NCBI GenBank assembly: GCA_020057065.1
Contig: JAGVGM010000117.1
Location: forward strand, 1 to 45,763
Length of the DNA stretch: 45,763 bases
Reading direction: 5' to 3'
Source: Thermodesulfovibrionia bacterium
GTDB taxonomy: Bacteria > Nitrospirota > Thermodesulfovibrionia > UBA6902
Below, in pieces: positions 16,462-25,561 of this stretch; the first letter of the stretch is position 1; each line of letters opens with the position of its first letter. Below the pieces are notes generated by a model. That model did no database searches. It was not told the DNA's origin and worked only from the letters and a program-made list of their open reading frames with translations. Position numbers and translations under genes: made by a program.

Positions 16462-17919
16462 ATGGAACTTTTGGAAAAAGTAAAAGAAACGATCAATAAA
16501 TATTCCATGCTTTCAGAAGGCGACTGCGTTATTGTCGGGCTTTCCGGCGGCCCTGACTCAGTATGCCTTGCAGTTATTTTAGACAAACTCAAAAAGGAAT
16601 TCAATCTTTCTCTTTACGCTGTTTATATTGATCACGGGTTGAGACCGGATGAAATTGAGAATGAGAAGGGATTTTGCAGAGAGTTTTGCGATAAACTCGG
16701 AATAATTTTCTTTAGTGAATCGGTTGATGTTAAAGATTATGTGAAGCAGAATGGCATGAACTTGCAGGAAGCGGCAAGGGAACTTAGATATCAGACATAT
16801 GAGAATGTTGCGGCAAGGGTCCACGCAAAAAAGATCGCCCTCGGTCACAACGCTGATGATCAGGCGGAGACTCTTTTAATGATGCTTTTCAGAGGTTCGG
16901 GACGTAAGGGCTTGTCAGGAATTCCTCCTGTCAGAAATTTAGCGAACAGCGAACAGCGATCAGCGATCAGCGTTAATAATAATATATTGATAATCAGGCC
17001 GCTGATCGAAATTGAGCGAACTGAGATCGAAGATTTTCTAAATCTTAACTCTTCACTCATAACTCTCAACTCATCACTGCCTTTTATGGTTGATTCATCA
17101 AACCTCAAAAAAGATTATTTCAGGAACTGGTTAAGACTTACAGTCATGTCTGAACTTAAAAAAAGAAATCCGTCATTGGTTCGTAACATTTGCAGAACAA
17201 TGGACATCCTGCGTGAGGAGGATGAGTATCTTGAGGTTGTTGTTACCAAGACGCTTATGAGGCTTATAAGCAGAAAAAGCCACGACACGATCGAACTCTT
17301 TCTTTCACCGCTTCAGACCATTGAAAGACCAATATTAAGGCGTGTACTCAGGAGGGCTATTGATGCAACAAAAGGGCTAAGGGGAATAAGTTTAGCGCAT
17401 ATTGAGGACATGATAAGCCTTATCAAAACCGGCAACTCCGGCGACAGGATTTATTTGCCCGGAGATATCAGGGTGATAAGGGATTATTCTATTCTGAAAA
17501 TAACATCAGTATCCCCGGTAAAGATCGGGGAGTACGAAATTACCCCTTCTTGTGAGATCGACATTCGTGAAGCAGGTTTTAAGATAAAGTCCCTGTTCGA
17601 AGAAAAAGGACAGGGTCAGGATGAAAACAAGTATTCTGTATTATTAGATGCAGGCGCTATGATATTCCCTCTTAAAGTCAGGCATAGACAAAATGGTGAT
17701 TATTTCTATCCGCACGGTTTCGGAAACAGGAAAAAGCTCCAAAATTATTTTGTGGACGAAAAGGTTCCGAGGGATGAGAGAGACAGTGTTCCGATTATAG
17801 TATCAGGGAATGATATTGTATGGATTGCGGGATACCGGACTGACGAGAGATTCAAGGTTACGGAGAAGACAGAAAAGTTTTTAAGGCTTATAATATCCAA
17901 GTGTAAAATAAGTCGATAA
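16462..17919 (+). CDS. tilS: tRNA(Ile)-lysidine synthetase
   Basis: 485 residues. The PP-loop motif SGGPDS is near residue 30, followed by the typical 'LGHNADDQAETLLM' and, in the C-terminal domain, 'VRHRQNGDYFYPHG'. It modifies the wobble C of the tRNA that reads AUA. Two inserts derive from simple words: one encoding NSEQRSAIS (16940-16975, CAGCGAACAGCGATCAG words) and one encoding LNSSLITLNSSL (about 17040-17080). Both lie between conserved motifs and keep the frame. It is 26 bases upstream of gltX. Confidence 0.93.
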   Translation: MELLEKVKETINKYSMLSEGDCVIVGLSGGPDSVCLAVILDKLKKEFNLSLYAVYIDHGLRPDEIENEKGFCREFCDKLGIIFFSESVDVKDYVKQNGMNLQEAARELRYQTYENVAARVHAKKIALGHNADDQAETLLMMLFRGSGRKGLSGIPPVRNLANSEQRSAISVNNNILIIRPLIEIERTEIEDFLNLNSSLITLNSSLPFMVDSSNLKKDYFRNWLRLTVMSELKKRNPSLVRNICRTMDILREEDEYLEVVVTKTLMRLISRKSHDTIELFLSPLQTIERPILRRVLRRAIDATKGLRGISLAHIEDMISLIKTGNSGDRIYLPGDIRVIRDYSILKITSVSPVKIGEYEITPSCEIDIREAGFKIKSLFEEKGQGQDENKYSVLLDAGAMIFPLKVRHRQNGDYFYPHGFGNRKKLQNYFVDEKVPRDERDSVPIIVSGNDIVWIAGYRTDERFKVTEKTEKFLRLIISKCKISR

Positions 17920-17945
17920 TAGATAATATTCAGGAGGTATATAGA

Positions 17946-19358
17946 TTGACAGAGAAAGTAAGAGTTCGTTTTGCGCCAAGCCCTACCGGGCATCTTCACA
18001 TCGGAGGCGCAAGGACAGCGTTATTTAACTATCTGTACGCGAGGCACAACAACGGCACATTCATTTTAAGAATAGAGGACACCGACAGGAGCCGTTCTAC
18101 CGACGCATATATAGAGGCGATTATCGAGGGTATGAAATGGCTCGGGCTCGATTGTGACGAGGGGCCTTTCAGACAGACCGACAGGTTTGATGTTTACAGG
18201 AATTATGTTGACAGACTTGTAAAAGAAGGCAGGGCATATTACTGCTATTGCTCTTCAGAGGAACTTGAGGAGAGGCGTAAACTTGCACTTGCAACCGGCA
18301 AGATGCCGAAGTATGACGGCAGATGCAGGAACCTGAAAGAACCCGTTCCCGGTGAAATACCTGCAGTGAGATTCAAAATGCCTTTGGAAGGTCAGACTCT
18401 TGTTGATGATCTGATAAGAGGTACGGTGGTTTTTGAGAACAAACAGCTTGATGACCTGATCATACTCCGTTCCGACGGGACGCCGACGTATAATTTTACT
18501 GTTGTCGTTGATGATGTGGACATGAAAATAACCCATGTTATCAGAGGCGACGACCATCTTAACAACACACCAAAACAGATACACATTTATAAAGCTCTTG
18601 GCTACAGCATTCCGAAGTTTGCACATCTTCCGATGATACTCGGCTCAGACAAGACACGCCTCTCAAAAAGACATGGAGCAACATCGGTCATGGCGTATTA
18701 TGAAATGGGATATCTGCCTGATGCACTCGTGAATTATCTTGTGCGGCTTGGCTGGTCTTACGGGGACCAGGAGGTTTTTTCACGTGAGGAACTTATAAAG
18801 TATTTTTCTTTTGAAAATGTCGGCAAGGCAGCAGCCGTATTTAATCCTGAAAAACTGCTCTGGCTGAACAGCCAGTATATAATCCATGCTCCATCTGAAA
18901 AACTTGCTGAACTTGTCATGCCTTTTCTCGTCAGGGAGAAAATTGTTAATGAAGGGCAGGACCTTGATAAGGAATGGCTTTGCAAAGCGATCGACACTTT
19001 AAAGGAACGTTCAAAGACGCTTCCCGAACTGGCAAGCTCCCTGCGTTATTACATTGCTGAAGAAGTTGAATATGATGAAAAGGCAAAGGGAAAGTTTCTG
19101 AATGAAAAGAGCCGGGATCTATTAGTTGCATTAAAAGAGGATCTGGCGTCCATTTCCGAATTCTCACATCAGGAGCTTGAAAAGGTTTTTAAAGCAATAT
19201 TGGAAAGGCACAGCGTCAAGCTTAAAGACCTTGCTCAGCCTGTCCGTGTCGCAATGACAGGCGGGACAGAAAGCCCGGGGATATTTGAAGTACTGGAGAT
19301 CGTCGGGAAGGAAAAGGCACTGAAAAGGATAGAGAAGGCGATAAGGACGATTGGGTGA
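17946..19358 (+). CDS. gltX: Glutamyl-tRNA synthetase
   Basis: 470 residues from a TTG start with AGGAGG 8 bases upstream. The HIGH motif (PSPTGHLHIGGAR) and KMSKS-type motif (KTRLSKRHG) are intact. It charges tRNA-Glu and perhaps tRNA-Gln. Its last ~55 bases have a damaged copy at 32550-32605, on the far side of the CRISPR-Cas island. The native gene appears whole, with the usual C-terminal anticodon-binding region. Confidence 0.97.
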   Translation: MTEKVRVRFAPSPTGHLHIGGARTALFNYLYARHNNGTFILRIEDTDRSRSTDAYIEAIIEGMKWLGLDCDEGPFRQTDRFDVYRNYVDRLVKEGRAYYCYCSSEELEERRKLALATGKMPKYDGRCRNLKEPVPGEIPAVRFKMPLEGQTLVDDLIRGTVVFENKQLDDLIILRSDGTPTYNFTVVVDDVDMKITHVIRGDDHLNNTPKQIHIYKALGYSIPKFAHLPMILGSDKTRLSKRHGATSVMAYYEMGYLPDALVNYLVRLGWSYGDQEVFSREELIKYFSFENVGKAAAVFNPEKLLWLNSQYIIHAPSEKLAELVMPFLVREKIVNEGQDLDKEWLCKAIDTLKERSKTLPELASSLRYYIAEEVEYDEKAKGKFLNEKSRDLLVALKEDLASISEFSHQELEKVFKAILERHSVKLKDLAQPVRVAMTGGTESPGIFEVLEIVGKEKALKRIEKAIRTIG

Positions 19359-19497
19359 ATGTGATAGCTGTTTACCTGCATAATTCAATCCATCCCCTCG
19401 CCGAATAGAAAAAACCTCCCCAAAAATATTTGTATTGCAACCTGTTCGCCACTTAATATAGAATTCATTAAACATTTTCAAGAAAAAGTGGATAAAA

Positions 19498-19557
19498 ATG
19501 GGGATATCAGAAATCATTCCGCTGGCAGTTGTAGAAAGCAAAATCATCCTGTTATAA
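19498..19557 (+). pseudogene. Possible remnant of an ORF6N-domain phage-type regulator
   Basis: ATG at 19498 opens a 19-codon frame reading MGISEIIPLAVVESKIILL, which resembles the first residues of ORF6N DNA-binding proteins (typically '...IPxEVIExKIYLIRG'). It stops where the domain should begin. The rest of the 270-base gap (19359-19628) shows nothing I recognise. The similarity is from memory and short. Confidence 0.28.
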
Positions 19558-19628
19558 AAGACTATCTTGGCATAAGAAATGGTAATAAATAAAATGTTAC
19601 ATTAACTTTCTTAATCAGGAGGGGACAG

Positions 19629-20456
19629 ATGGAAACAAACATTGCTGTTTTTAGAGGTAAAGAAATCAGAAAGACAATTCACAAGAATGAATGGTGTTTT
19701 TCTGTAGTAGATGTTATTGGAGTGCTCACTGACAGCCCTGATGCTGGTGCATACTGGAGAAAGCTAAAACAACGGTTAAAAGAGGAAGGAAGCGAAGTCG
19801 TGACATTTTGTCACGGGTTGAAGTTGACCGCCCCTGACGGGAAGTTGAGAGAAACTGACTGCGCCAATACTGAGGGCATTTTTCGCATCATTCAGTCTAT
19901 TCCTTCTCCAAAGGCCGAGCCTTTCAAGCGCTGGCTGGCGAAGGTCGGATATGAGCGGGTGCGGGAGATTGAAAATCCGGAGCTGGCAACGAAAAGGACA
20001 AGAGCTTTATACAAGGCAAAGGGTTATTCTGATGACTGGATAGAGAAGCGGATGCGGGGGATTGCCATCAGGGAGGAGCTTACGGATGAATGGAGAAAGA
20101 GGGAAGTGAAAGAGAAAAGGGAATACGAGATACTTACCGCCGAGATCGCAAAAGCGGCATTAGGTATATCGCCCGGTAAGCATAAAAAAATAAAGGGGCT
20201 GAAGCGCGAAAACTTGCGCGATCATATGACTGATCTTGAGCTGATCTTCTCAATGCTGGGAGAAGCTGCGACAACAGAGATAACGCGGGTTGATGATGCG
20301 AAAGGTTTTCATGAGAGCAAACATGCAGCACGCAAGGGCGGCGGAGTTGCAGGCAAGGCGCGGAAAGACCTTGAGAAAAAGACGGGCAGGCGGGTTGTTT
20401 CAAAAGAAAATTATCTGACAACTCCTCAAAGCGCAAAAAAACTGGAAAGGAGATAG
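19629..20456 (+). CDS. BRO-N/DinD-like phage antirepressor-type protein
   Basis: 275 residues with AGGAGGGG just upstream of the ATG. The first ~105 residues resemble the BRO-N domain ('WCFSVVDVIGVLTDSPDAGAYW'). The C-terminal half, with 'IKGLKRENLRDHM', 'TDLELIFSMLGEAAT' and 'ARKGGGVAGKARKDLE', resembles DinD, the damage-inducible protein of enterobacteria, which has nearly the same length. Such proteins are common on phages and islands. It is the first intact gene of the island after gltX. Its DNA-binding role is inferred. Confidence 0.7.
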   Translation: METNIAVFRGKEIRKTIHKNEWCFSVVDVIGVLTDSPDAGAYWRKLKQRLKEEGSEVVTFCHGLKLTAPDGKLRETDCANTEGIFRIIQSIPSPKAEPFKRWLAKVGYERVREIENPELATKRTRALYKAKGYSDDWIEKRMRGIAIREELTDEWRKREVKEKREYEILTAEIAKAALGISPGKHKKIKGLKRENLRDHMTDLELIFSMLGEAATTEITRVDDAKGFHESKHAARKGGGVAGKARKDLEKKTGRRVVSKENYLTTPQSAKKLERR

Positions 20457-20462
20457 CTGATG

Positions 20463-20559
20463 GCTGATTACTAAGAGCAAAGAAATTTCTTTACAAATAG
20501 ACAGATGTCTAATAAGATAAGACAATATCTTAGGGAAGATTTTTATGAAGACTCTGTGC
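20463..20559 (+). promoter_or_regulatory. Duplicated promoter/operator block, copy A
   Basis: A ~97-base block nearly identical to 21255-21350. It contains TTTACA (20490-20495), a 17-base spacer and TAAGAT (20513-20518), a good sigma-70 layout. The perfect 14-base palindrome AAAGAAATTTCTTT (20479-20492) overlaps the -35 box like an operator. It precedes the small gene pair at 20639. Confidence 0.6.
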
Positions 20560-20638
20560 TCTGATTTTTTCTGACACTAAGAACTGACACTTTTTGATAT
20601 AATGATTCAAGTCTTACAAGTTTTTTTCTTAATATTAA

Positions 20639-20950
20639 GTGAAAATGAGAGTTGTTTTATCCGTTAACAAAGTTCCAATTCGTCTGCCTGATGAAAGATG
20701 GCTGCACATCACAGAAGAACATTCTGAAATGGCAGGCTATTATTATGAAGCAATTGAAGCAATTGCTTCCCCTGATGCTATTTATGCCGGTAAATCCGGA
20801 GAGTGCATTGCATTAAAAACGCTAACTACGGATAAATCAATTGTTGTTGTCTATCGGGAAGTCAGCGGCGAAGACGGATTTGTTATAACCGCTTTTATTA
20901 CAAGCAAGGAAAAACAGTTTGAAAGGAGGATCAAATTATGGCCGCTTTAG
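20639..20950 (+). CDS. Small protein of a DUF2283-linked pair, putative toxin
   Basis: 103 residues from GTG 20639 (ATG 20645 is possible). The sequence 'VPIRLPDERWLHITEEHSEMAGYY' followed by a short beta-rich C-terminal part resembles small nuclease-like proteins found next to DUF2283 genes; the resemblance is from memory and the family name is uncertain. It overlaps the DUF2283-like gene by 13 bases. I infer a toxin-antitoxin or addiction role, with this as the toxin, but nothing in the sequence proves enzymatic activity. Confidence 0.5.
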   Translation: MKMRVVLSVNKVPIRLPDERWLHITEEHSEMAGYYYEAIEAIASPDAIYAGKSGECIALKTLTTDKSIVVVYREVSGEDGFVITAFITSKEKQFERRIKLWPL

Positions 20951-21180
20951 AGATTAATAAAATTTTAAACATTGTTCCGAATCTGATTGGAATACCGTAT
21001 AAAAATATGTGGTACAGCTATGATGAAGAAGCCGACGTCCTTTATCTGAACTTCAAAAAACCAAGCCATGCAGATGACAGCGAAATGACTGACGATGATG
21101 TGATAATTCGCTACGAAAAAGGCGAAATAATCGGTATTACCATTCTGAATGCGAGCAAAAGGGGACAGAAGGCTGCTTGA
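20938..21180 (+). CDS. DUF2283-family small protein, putative antitoxin
   Basis: 80 residues. The family signature is 'YDEEADVLYLNF' followed by an acidic stretch and 'EKGEIIGITILNAS'. GGAGG lies 9 bases before the ATG, inside the preceding gene. DUF2283 proteins commonly follow a small partner gene, as here. The acidic middle fits an antitoxin, which is inference. Confidence 0.75.
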   Translation: MAALEINKILNIVPNLIGIPYKNMWYSYDEEADVLYLNFKKPSHADDSEMTDDDVIIRYEKGEIIGITILNASKRGQKAA

Positions 21181-21254
21181 ATCTTTATATTCACACACAC
21201 CTGCACTAAGTCTGTTAGTCTGTGTTCTGAGGTCTGTCTTCTGAATATCTGATA

Positions 21255-21350
21255 GCTGACTGCTAAGAGCAAAGAAATTTCTTTACAAATAGACAGATGT
21301 CTAATAAGATATAGCAATATCTGAGGGAAAATTTAATGAAGACTCTGTGC
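21255..21350 (+). promoter_or_regulatory. Duplicated promoter/operator block, copy B, upstream of cas3
   Basis: TTTACA (21282-21287), 17-base spacer, TAAGAT (21305-21310). The 14-base palindrome AAAGAAATTTCTTT (21271-21284) overlaps the -35 box as in copy A. It lies 60 bases upstream of cas3 and is the best candidate for the promoter of the effector operon. Confidence 0.6.
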
Positions 21351-21410
21351 GCTGGCTTCTGTAATCTGTTTTCTGAATGTCTGTGTTCTGTTGAAAAGTG
21401 AGGGGGATGA

Positions 21411-22973
21411 ATGATTTCTGTATTACCTCGAACTGTTAAAGAAAAAAATGGCTTGAGGCCATTTCAAAAAGCGACCTTGGATGCTCTCCAGTCAACTGCT
21501 CGCTTAATTATTGTTGAAGCTCCTGTCGGTTCAGGGAAGAGCCATATCGTTCGGCAGATTACTGATAAGTGGAATGGAGCAGTAGTTCTTACATACCCGA
21601 CAAAAATTCTGATGGATTCGCAAAGGTGGGCACTGAAGAACGATTTCCCCGGCTCAATTATGTGGCCAGAGGAAACCGGGATTCCGCAAAATAATGCTCC
21701 TACAATTTTTTATTATTCAACTGATGCGTTAATTTCTTTTATAAAGCAACAGAAGAAAGATTATCGAATAGATAAGAGTGAACTGCTCGATACGGTTCTC
21801 CATCAGCAGTTTTGGGCAAGCAATAGAAATATTATGGTGACTTCTCCGGATGTCCTTCATCTTCTTGTCAATCTAAAGGCATACAGAGGGTCTCATCGGA
21901 TGCTGTCATTTTTGAACGGCTCAATAGTTGTCTTTGATGAGTTTCATTTGTACGTAGGACTGAAAAACTTTCCGAGGCTTCTGGATAATCTCTTTGAAAT
22001 CGGTATCAAAAAGGTTATTCTCCTCTCTGCTACTCCTGTGTTTTCTGAAGAGTTACAATCTTTATCTGACAAATATAAAACTTGCCGGATTGACTTTAAA
22101 GATTCCGTAGGCGGTGAAAACGATAAGATATTCAATTATCCTTTGACCCTTGAATTCCTGAATTGTAGATATACAAAGCGGGATGATCTAATCGCAGTTT
22201 TGCAGCAATATATTCAAGCTTTATCGAAACCCATGGCGATTATACTGGACTCCGTTTTTAGATTGAGACATATACTTCCTCTGCTTCGGGAACAGTTTGG
22301 CAAGCAATGGAATATAGTTGAATACAGCGGTTTTCATAAGGACGATTATTCGCTTGATGATAAGTCTATACTTGTAGGTACATCCTCAATCGAGGTTGGC
22401 ATTAATATGGTCTTTAAAAGCCTTATTACAGAGGCATCTTACTGGACATCTGCAGTGCAGAGGATAGGAAGGGTCGGAAGATTTTGTGAGGGTAGAGTAA
22501 TCGTTTTGACTTCAAGAAATATGGAGCCTTATATATCTTCAAAAGATACAATTTCACGCGAGGAACTGGAGAGCGACATTCTCAAATCAGCATTGAAGGA
22601 CATAAAGATGACTCATGTCTGCGGGGATATGTTCAGAGGGGACAGCTATCCTTTTATCGTTTATGATCTTGATTCCGGGAAGCTTTCGACCTATACTGAA
22701 TCAATATTTTCTATGTTTGAACCTGTGAAATGGATTAATGACTGGCAGTCTTTAAGTATTCAAAAAAAAGAAGAACGTCTTTGGACATATATTAATAACG
22801 ATAGTACGATTTCAGATATATTGCTCAAAGATAAATTATTTCCATTCTGGGGAGTCATAGAGGGAAGATTAAGAAATAAATATGAAAGGATTTCTGTACA
22901 TGCTGAAGATGATGAATTGACGATTCTTTGTGAAGAATCAAATATGAGATATGATTTTGAGAAAGGACGTTAA
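21411..22973 (+). CDS. cas3: CRISPR-associated helicase Cas3 (type I-D, no HD domain)
   Basis: 520 residues. Helicase motifs: Walker A (APVGSGKS, residues 37-44), DEFH box (about residue 177), LLSATP, and motif VI (QRIGRVGR). No HD nuclease domain is fused; as in other type I-D systems the HD lies in Cas10d. It should unwind target DNA after recognition by the effector complex. The stop overlaps the cas10d start by one base (TAATG). GGGGG lies 6 bases before the ATG. Confidence 0.93.
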   Translation: MISVLPRTVKEKNGLRPFQKATLDALQSTARLIIVEAPVGSGKSHIVRQITDKWNGAVVLTYPTKILMDSQRWALKNDFPGSIMWPEETGIPQNNAPTIFYYSTDALISFIKQQKKDYRIDKSELLDTVLHQQFWASNRNIMVTSPDVLHLLVNLKAYRGSHRMLSFLNGSIVVFDEFHLYVGLKNFPRLLDNLFEIGIKKVILLSATPVFSEELQSLSDKYKTCRIDFKDSVGGENDKIFNYPLTLEFLNCRYTKRDDLIAVLQQYIQALSKPMAIILDSVFRLRHILPLLREQFGKQWNIVEYSGFHKDDYSLDDKSILVGTSSIEVGINMVFKSLITEASYWTSAVQRIGRVGRFCEGRVIVLTSRNMEPYISSKDTISREELESDILKSALKDIKMTHVCGDMFRGDSYPFIVYDLDSGKLSTYTESIFSMFEPVKWINDWQSLSIQKKEERLWTYINNDSTISDILLKDKLFPFWGVIEGRLRNKYERISVHAEDDELTILCEESNMRYDFEKGR

Positions 22974-25561
22974 TGCTTACAACTGAAGAAGTAAAAGCTG
23001 TTTTGAAACCTCAATTTGGTTTATTGGGCAAAGGCGGAGAGTTCAAGGCAGAGCCTTTATGGGTTCATGCATTCACTTTATGGAGCATTGCATCAAAGAT
23101 TATAAAATATATTCCACGTTTCAACGACAAAGAACGGAGACTTCTTGAGATTACAGTTTTAATTCATGACATCGGTAAAATGACCGAGAAAAATCAGGAT
23201 ATACTTTCCGGTGAGATTGAAGGAAGGGTTAGGCATACTCAAACAAAAGAGCAGATAAAAAAATATTTCGTTGATTATGACCTCTTAGGACAGCTCACTC
23301 TTTCAGAAGATGATATTGATTTTATCTATCACGCACATTTTCATCACAACCTGCCTGAAGAAGCATTAAAGACTGCTCCACCTTCATTAGCGGTATATGC
23401 AGACATTGTTCGATATGCTGATTGGCTTGCATCAATGGAGAGACTGGACAGAAAACGGATACAAGATATCTCAACTAAGTTGGAGCCTTTCTGCCAGATA
23501 ACCGCAGTCCATATCTCAAGACTCGAAGGACCTTCCAATTACCTGCTTTTTGATATTGCATACAAGACATACAAAGAGATAGGCTGGAATGCGCTAATCG
23601 TTTTGCCGAACAGCCTGTTGCTTATAGCTCCTAAAGGAACTCCGTATCCTGCAAAAAAGGACGTTGTGAAGAAATTTCAGGAAACATTAATAAGGAACTC
23701 TCTATCGTTACAGAAGCCAAATCCAACAAACTTCGCCGCCGTGCTTTTGGCTGGAGAATCATCAAAAAATCCACGCCTGTACCTTGAAATACATCAAGAT
23801 TATTTAAGAGATGCTCTCGGTGATTTTGATAGGTCGCCTTCTTTTTTCTTTAAATTATTAATAGAAATGTTAGACAACTCCGGTAAGCTGACAACGGATA
23901 TTAAAAAAGATTATCCCATTCTTGATATCCTGAAAGGGTTGTGCGGTACAAGAGGGATACCCATTGCAAGAAAGAAATGGACAGAAATGGGAGGCAAAGT
24001 TACTGAACCGTTGAAAGAGATGTTAAAAGAGATTTTCATGGCTATCTCTTTAACAAAGATACTACCATCCGATATTTTAAACACAGAAGAACCAGATAGA
24101 GATTTAAAGAAAATAACCGCTGATGAACTCTTTAGGATTTTAATCTTGATCGCAGACAAGCTATTTCCTAAAACAGACAAGGACTTATTGATGGAAGAAC
24201 TGGAGTTTCTTATAACAATGGAAGAAGAAATAGATTTCCGAGAAGTGGCTTTGAAACGATTCAAAAAATATAAAGAATATAAATCTACTCAGAACCCCGA
24301 ACATGGTATATGTGAAAGTTGTGGTTTTACACAGGCTTTCCCAACGCAGAAATCTCTTAATTTCCCAGGAGGCAAACGATGGGGATTCTCCCAGATAAGC
24401 GCTCATACTGACAGTGCAAGAGCCACATGCTCATTATGTGCTTATGATACTATGGTATTCAGGGGCGATATTTCAGAGAGCCGAACCCCTGTTTATATTA
24501 GAATTGAGGCGAAGACTGCGGATATATGGCAGTTATACGATGAGATAGCTAAGTTAGTACAGAAACTCGATGCAACTTATTATAATCCTTATACAATAGA
24601 AACATTGGAGAAAAGACAAGAGTATGGCTTCTTGCCACTTCCACCCAATAAAATTAAAATGCCGCAACTTAAAGAACCAAAATATATATCTCAGCCGCTT
24701 ACAAGTGTAAGGGGGTATATTATTCCGGTCTCACGCGTAGAGAATTCAGAAAGCCCCAAAGACCTTCGTGCAAGATACTTGAGCCTGTATGCCCTGCTGA
24801 AAATGATGGGGTTTGATACGCATATCGGTTTTGAAGAACAGAATGGACTTTTTGGCGATAATCCTATCGCGAGGCATGGAGAAAATTACGAAAGCCTTTA
24901 TTATCGTGGATTGGCTATTAAATATTTTGCAAATCTTTTAGGTGGAGAAAAGAAAGAAAAGCAAAATGCCCATGTGCTTGCTGAATCAATATTAATGAAA
25001 AGTCCTTCTGTCGCAGTAACAAAAATTAGAGAAGCGGCAGAGGACAAAAAAAGAAGAAACAAATTAACTGGTGAACAACTTCGATATATTATTGAATCAA
25101 TTGTCAAAGGAAACTTTACTTTAAAAAAGGCAATAAATGGAGGTGAATATACTATGAAAGACCTTTTGAAACATGCCGCATTTTTTGCAGATAAAGAAAA
25201 AGGAATAGGCCATTTTTGTGTAGAACCAGAAAAAAGGGGCGATTTTTGGAATCCAATAAATATGACTCGGCATAACACAGCAAAGCCAGTTTCTGATGCC
25301 CTTGATGAAATAATGCAAGGACGAGAGATTGATATGGCTATGGAAAGGTTTATGAGGAATATTGCTAAAAAGATAGGGCAGGATGAGCAGGATAAATTAG
25401 CAGACTTCGTTAAGGGTGCTAAAGATGTTTTTAAGAAATATCATGAACTTAGAAAAGTGGACATTTCAGAGTTTATCAAAGTTAAAAATGCTTTGACATC
25501 AGCTATTTATTTATTAACACGATACGAGAAACTAAACATAAAGGAGGTCGTCAATGGTTGA
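22973..25561 (+). CDS. cas10d: Cas10d (Csc3), large subunit of the type I-D effector with HD nuclease
   Basis: 862 residues. The N-terminal HD nuclease domain is intact (VHAF at 31, HDIGK at 65, HAHFHH later, then DW). A zinc-finger region follows near residue 440 (CESCG ... CSLC). The C-terminal part is helical. No GGDD-type palm motif is visible, as expected for Cas10d. It recognises the target-adjacent motif and cuts DNA together with Cas3. The last 135 residues can be made separately (see 25154). It overlaps csc2 by 8 bases. Confidence 0.93.
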   Translation: MLTTEEVKAVLKPQFGLLGKGGEFKAEPLWVHAFTLWSIASKIIKYIPRFNDKERRLLEITVLIHDIGKMTEKNQDILSGEIEGRVRHTQTKEQIKKYFVDYDLLGQLTLSEDDIDFIYHAHFHHNLPEEALKTAPPSLAVYADIVRYADWLASMERLDRKRIQDISTKLEPFCQITAVHISRLEGPSNYLLFDIAYKTYKEIGWNALIVLPNSLLLIAPKGTPYPAKKDVVKKFQETLIRNSLSLQKPNPTNFAAVLLAGESSKNPRLYLEIHQDYLRDALGDFDRSPSFFFKLLIEMLDNSGKLTTDIKKDYPILDILKGLCGTRGIPIARKKWTEMGGKVTEPLKEMLKEIFMAISLTKILPSDILNTEEPDRDLKKITADELFRILILIADKLFPKTDKDLLMEELEFLITMEEEIDFREVALKRFKKYKEYKSTQNPEHGICESCGFTQAFPTQKSLNFPGGKRWGFSQISAHTDSARATCSLCAYDTMVFRGDISESRTPVYIRIEAKTADIWQLYDEIAKLVQKLDATYYNPYTIETLEKRQEYGFLPLPPNKIKMPQLKEPKYISQPLTSVRGYIIPVSRVENSESPKDLRARYLSLYALLKMMGFDTHIGFEEQNGLFGDNPIARHGENYESLYYRGLAIKYFANLLGGEKKEKQNAHVLAESILMKSPSVAVTKIREAAEDKKRRNKLTGEQLRYIIESIVKGNFTLKKAINGGEYTMKDLLKHAAFFADKEKGIGHFCVEPEKRGDFWNPINMTRHNTAKPVSDALDEIMQGREIDMAMERFMRNIAKKIGQDEQDKLADFVKGAKDVFKKYHELRKVDISEFIKVKNALTSAIYLLTRYEKLNIKEVVNG
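25139..25156 (+). promoter_or_regulatory. Internal ribosome binding site and ATG in cas10d
   Basis: GGAGGTGA (25139-25146) lies 7 bases before an ATG (25154) in the cas10d frame. This is the strongest Shine-Dalgarno sequence I noticed inside this coding region, and it is placed as expected for internal initiation. Confidence 0.75.
25154..25561 (+). CDS. cas11d: Cas11d small subunit from internal start within cas10d
   Basis: In-frame ATG at codon 728 of cas10d, preceded by GGAGGTGA. It would yield a 135-residue, mostly helical, Lys/Glu-rich protein. In studied type I-D systems, internal translation of the cas10d 3' end gives the small subunit Cas11d of about this size. The sequence therefore predicts the same here. 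It is not a separate gene but a second product of cas10d. Confidence 0.72.
   Translation: MKDLLKHAAFFADKEKGIGHFCVEPEKRGDFWNPINMTRHNTAKPVSDALDEIMQGREIDMAMERFMRNIAKKIGQDEQDKLADFVKGAKDVFKKYHELRKVDISEFIKVKNALTSAIYLLTRYEKLNIKEVVNG

Noticed and set aside
19290-19360. A tRNA gene as the integration site of the island
   Set aside because: No cloverleaf sequence is visible; the duplicated segment is the gltX coding end.
22973-25561. Reading the Cas10-like protein as a sign of a type III system
   Set aside because: The HD domain, absent GGDD motif, Csc1/Csc2 partners and separate Cas3 helicase identify type I-D.
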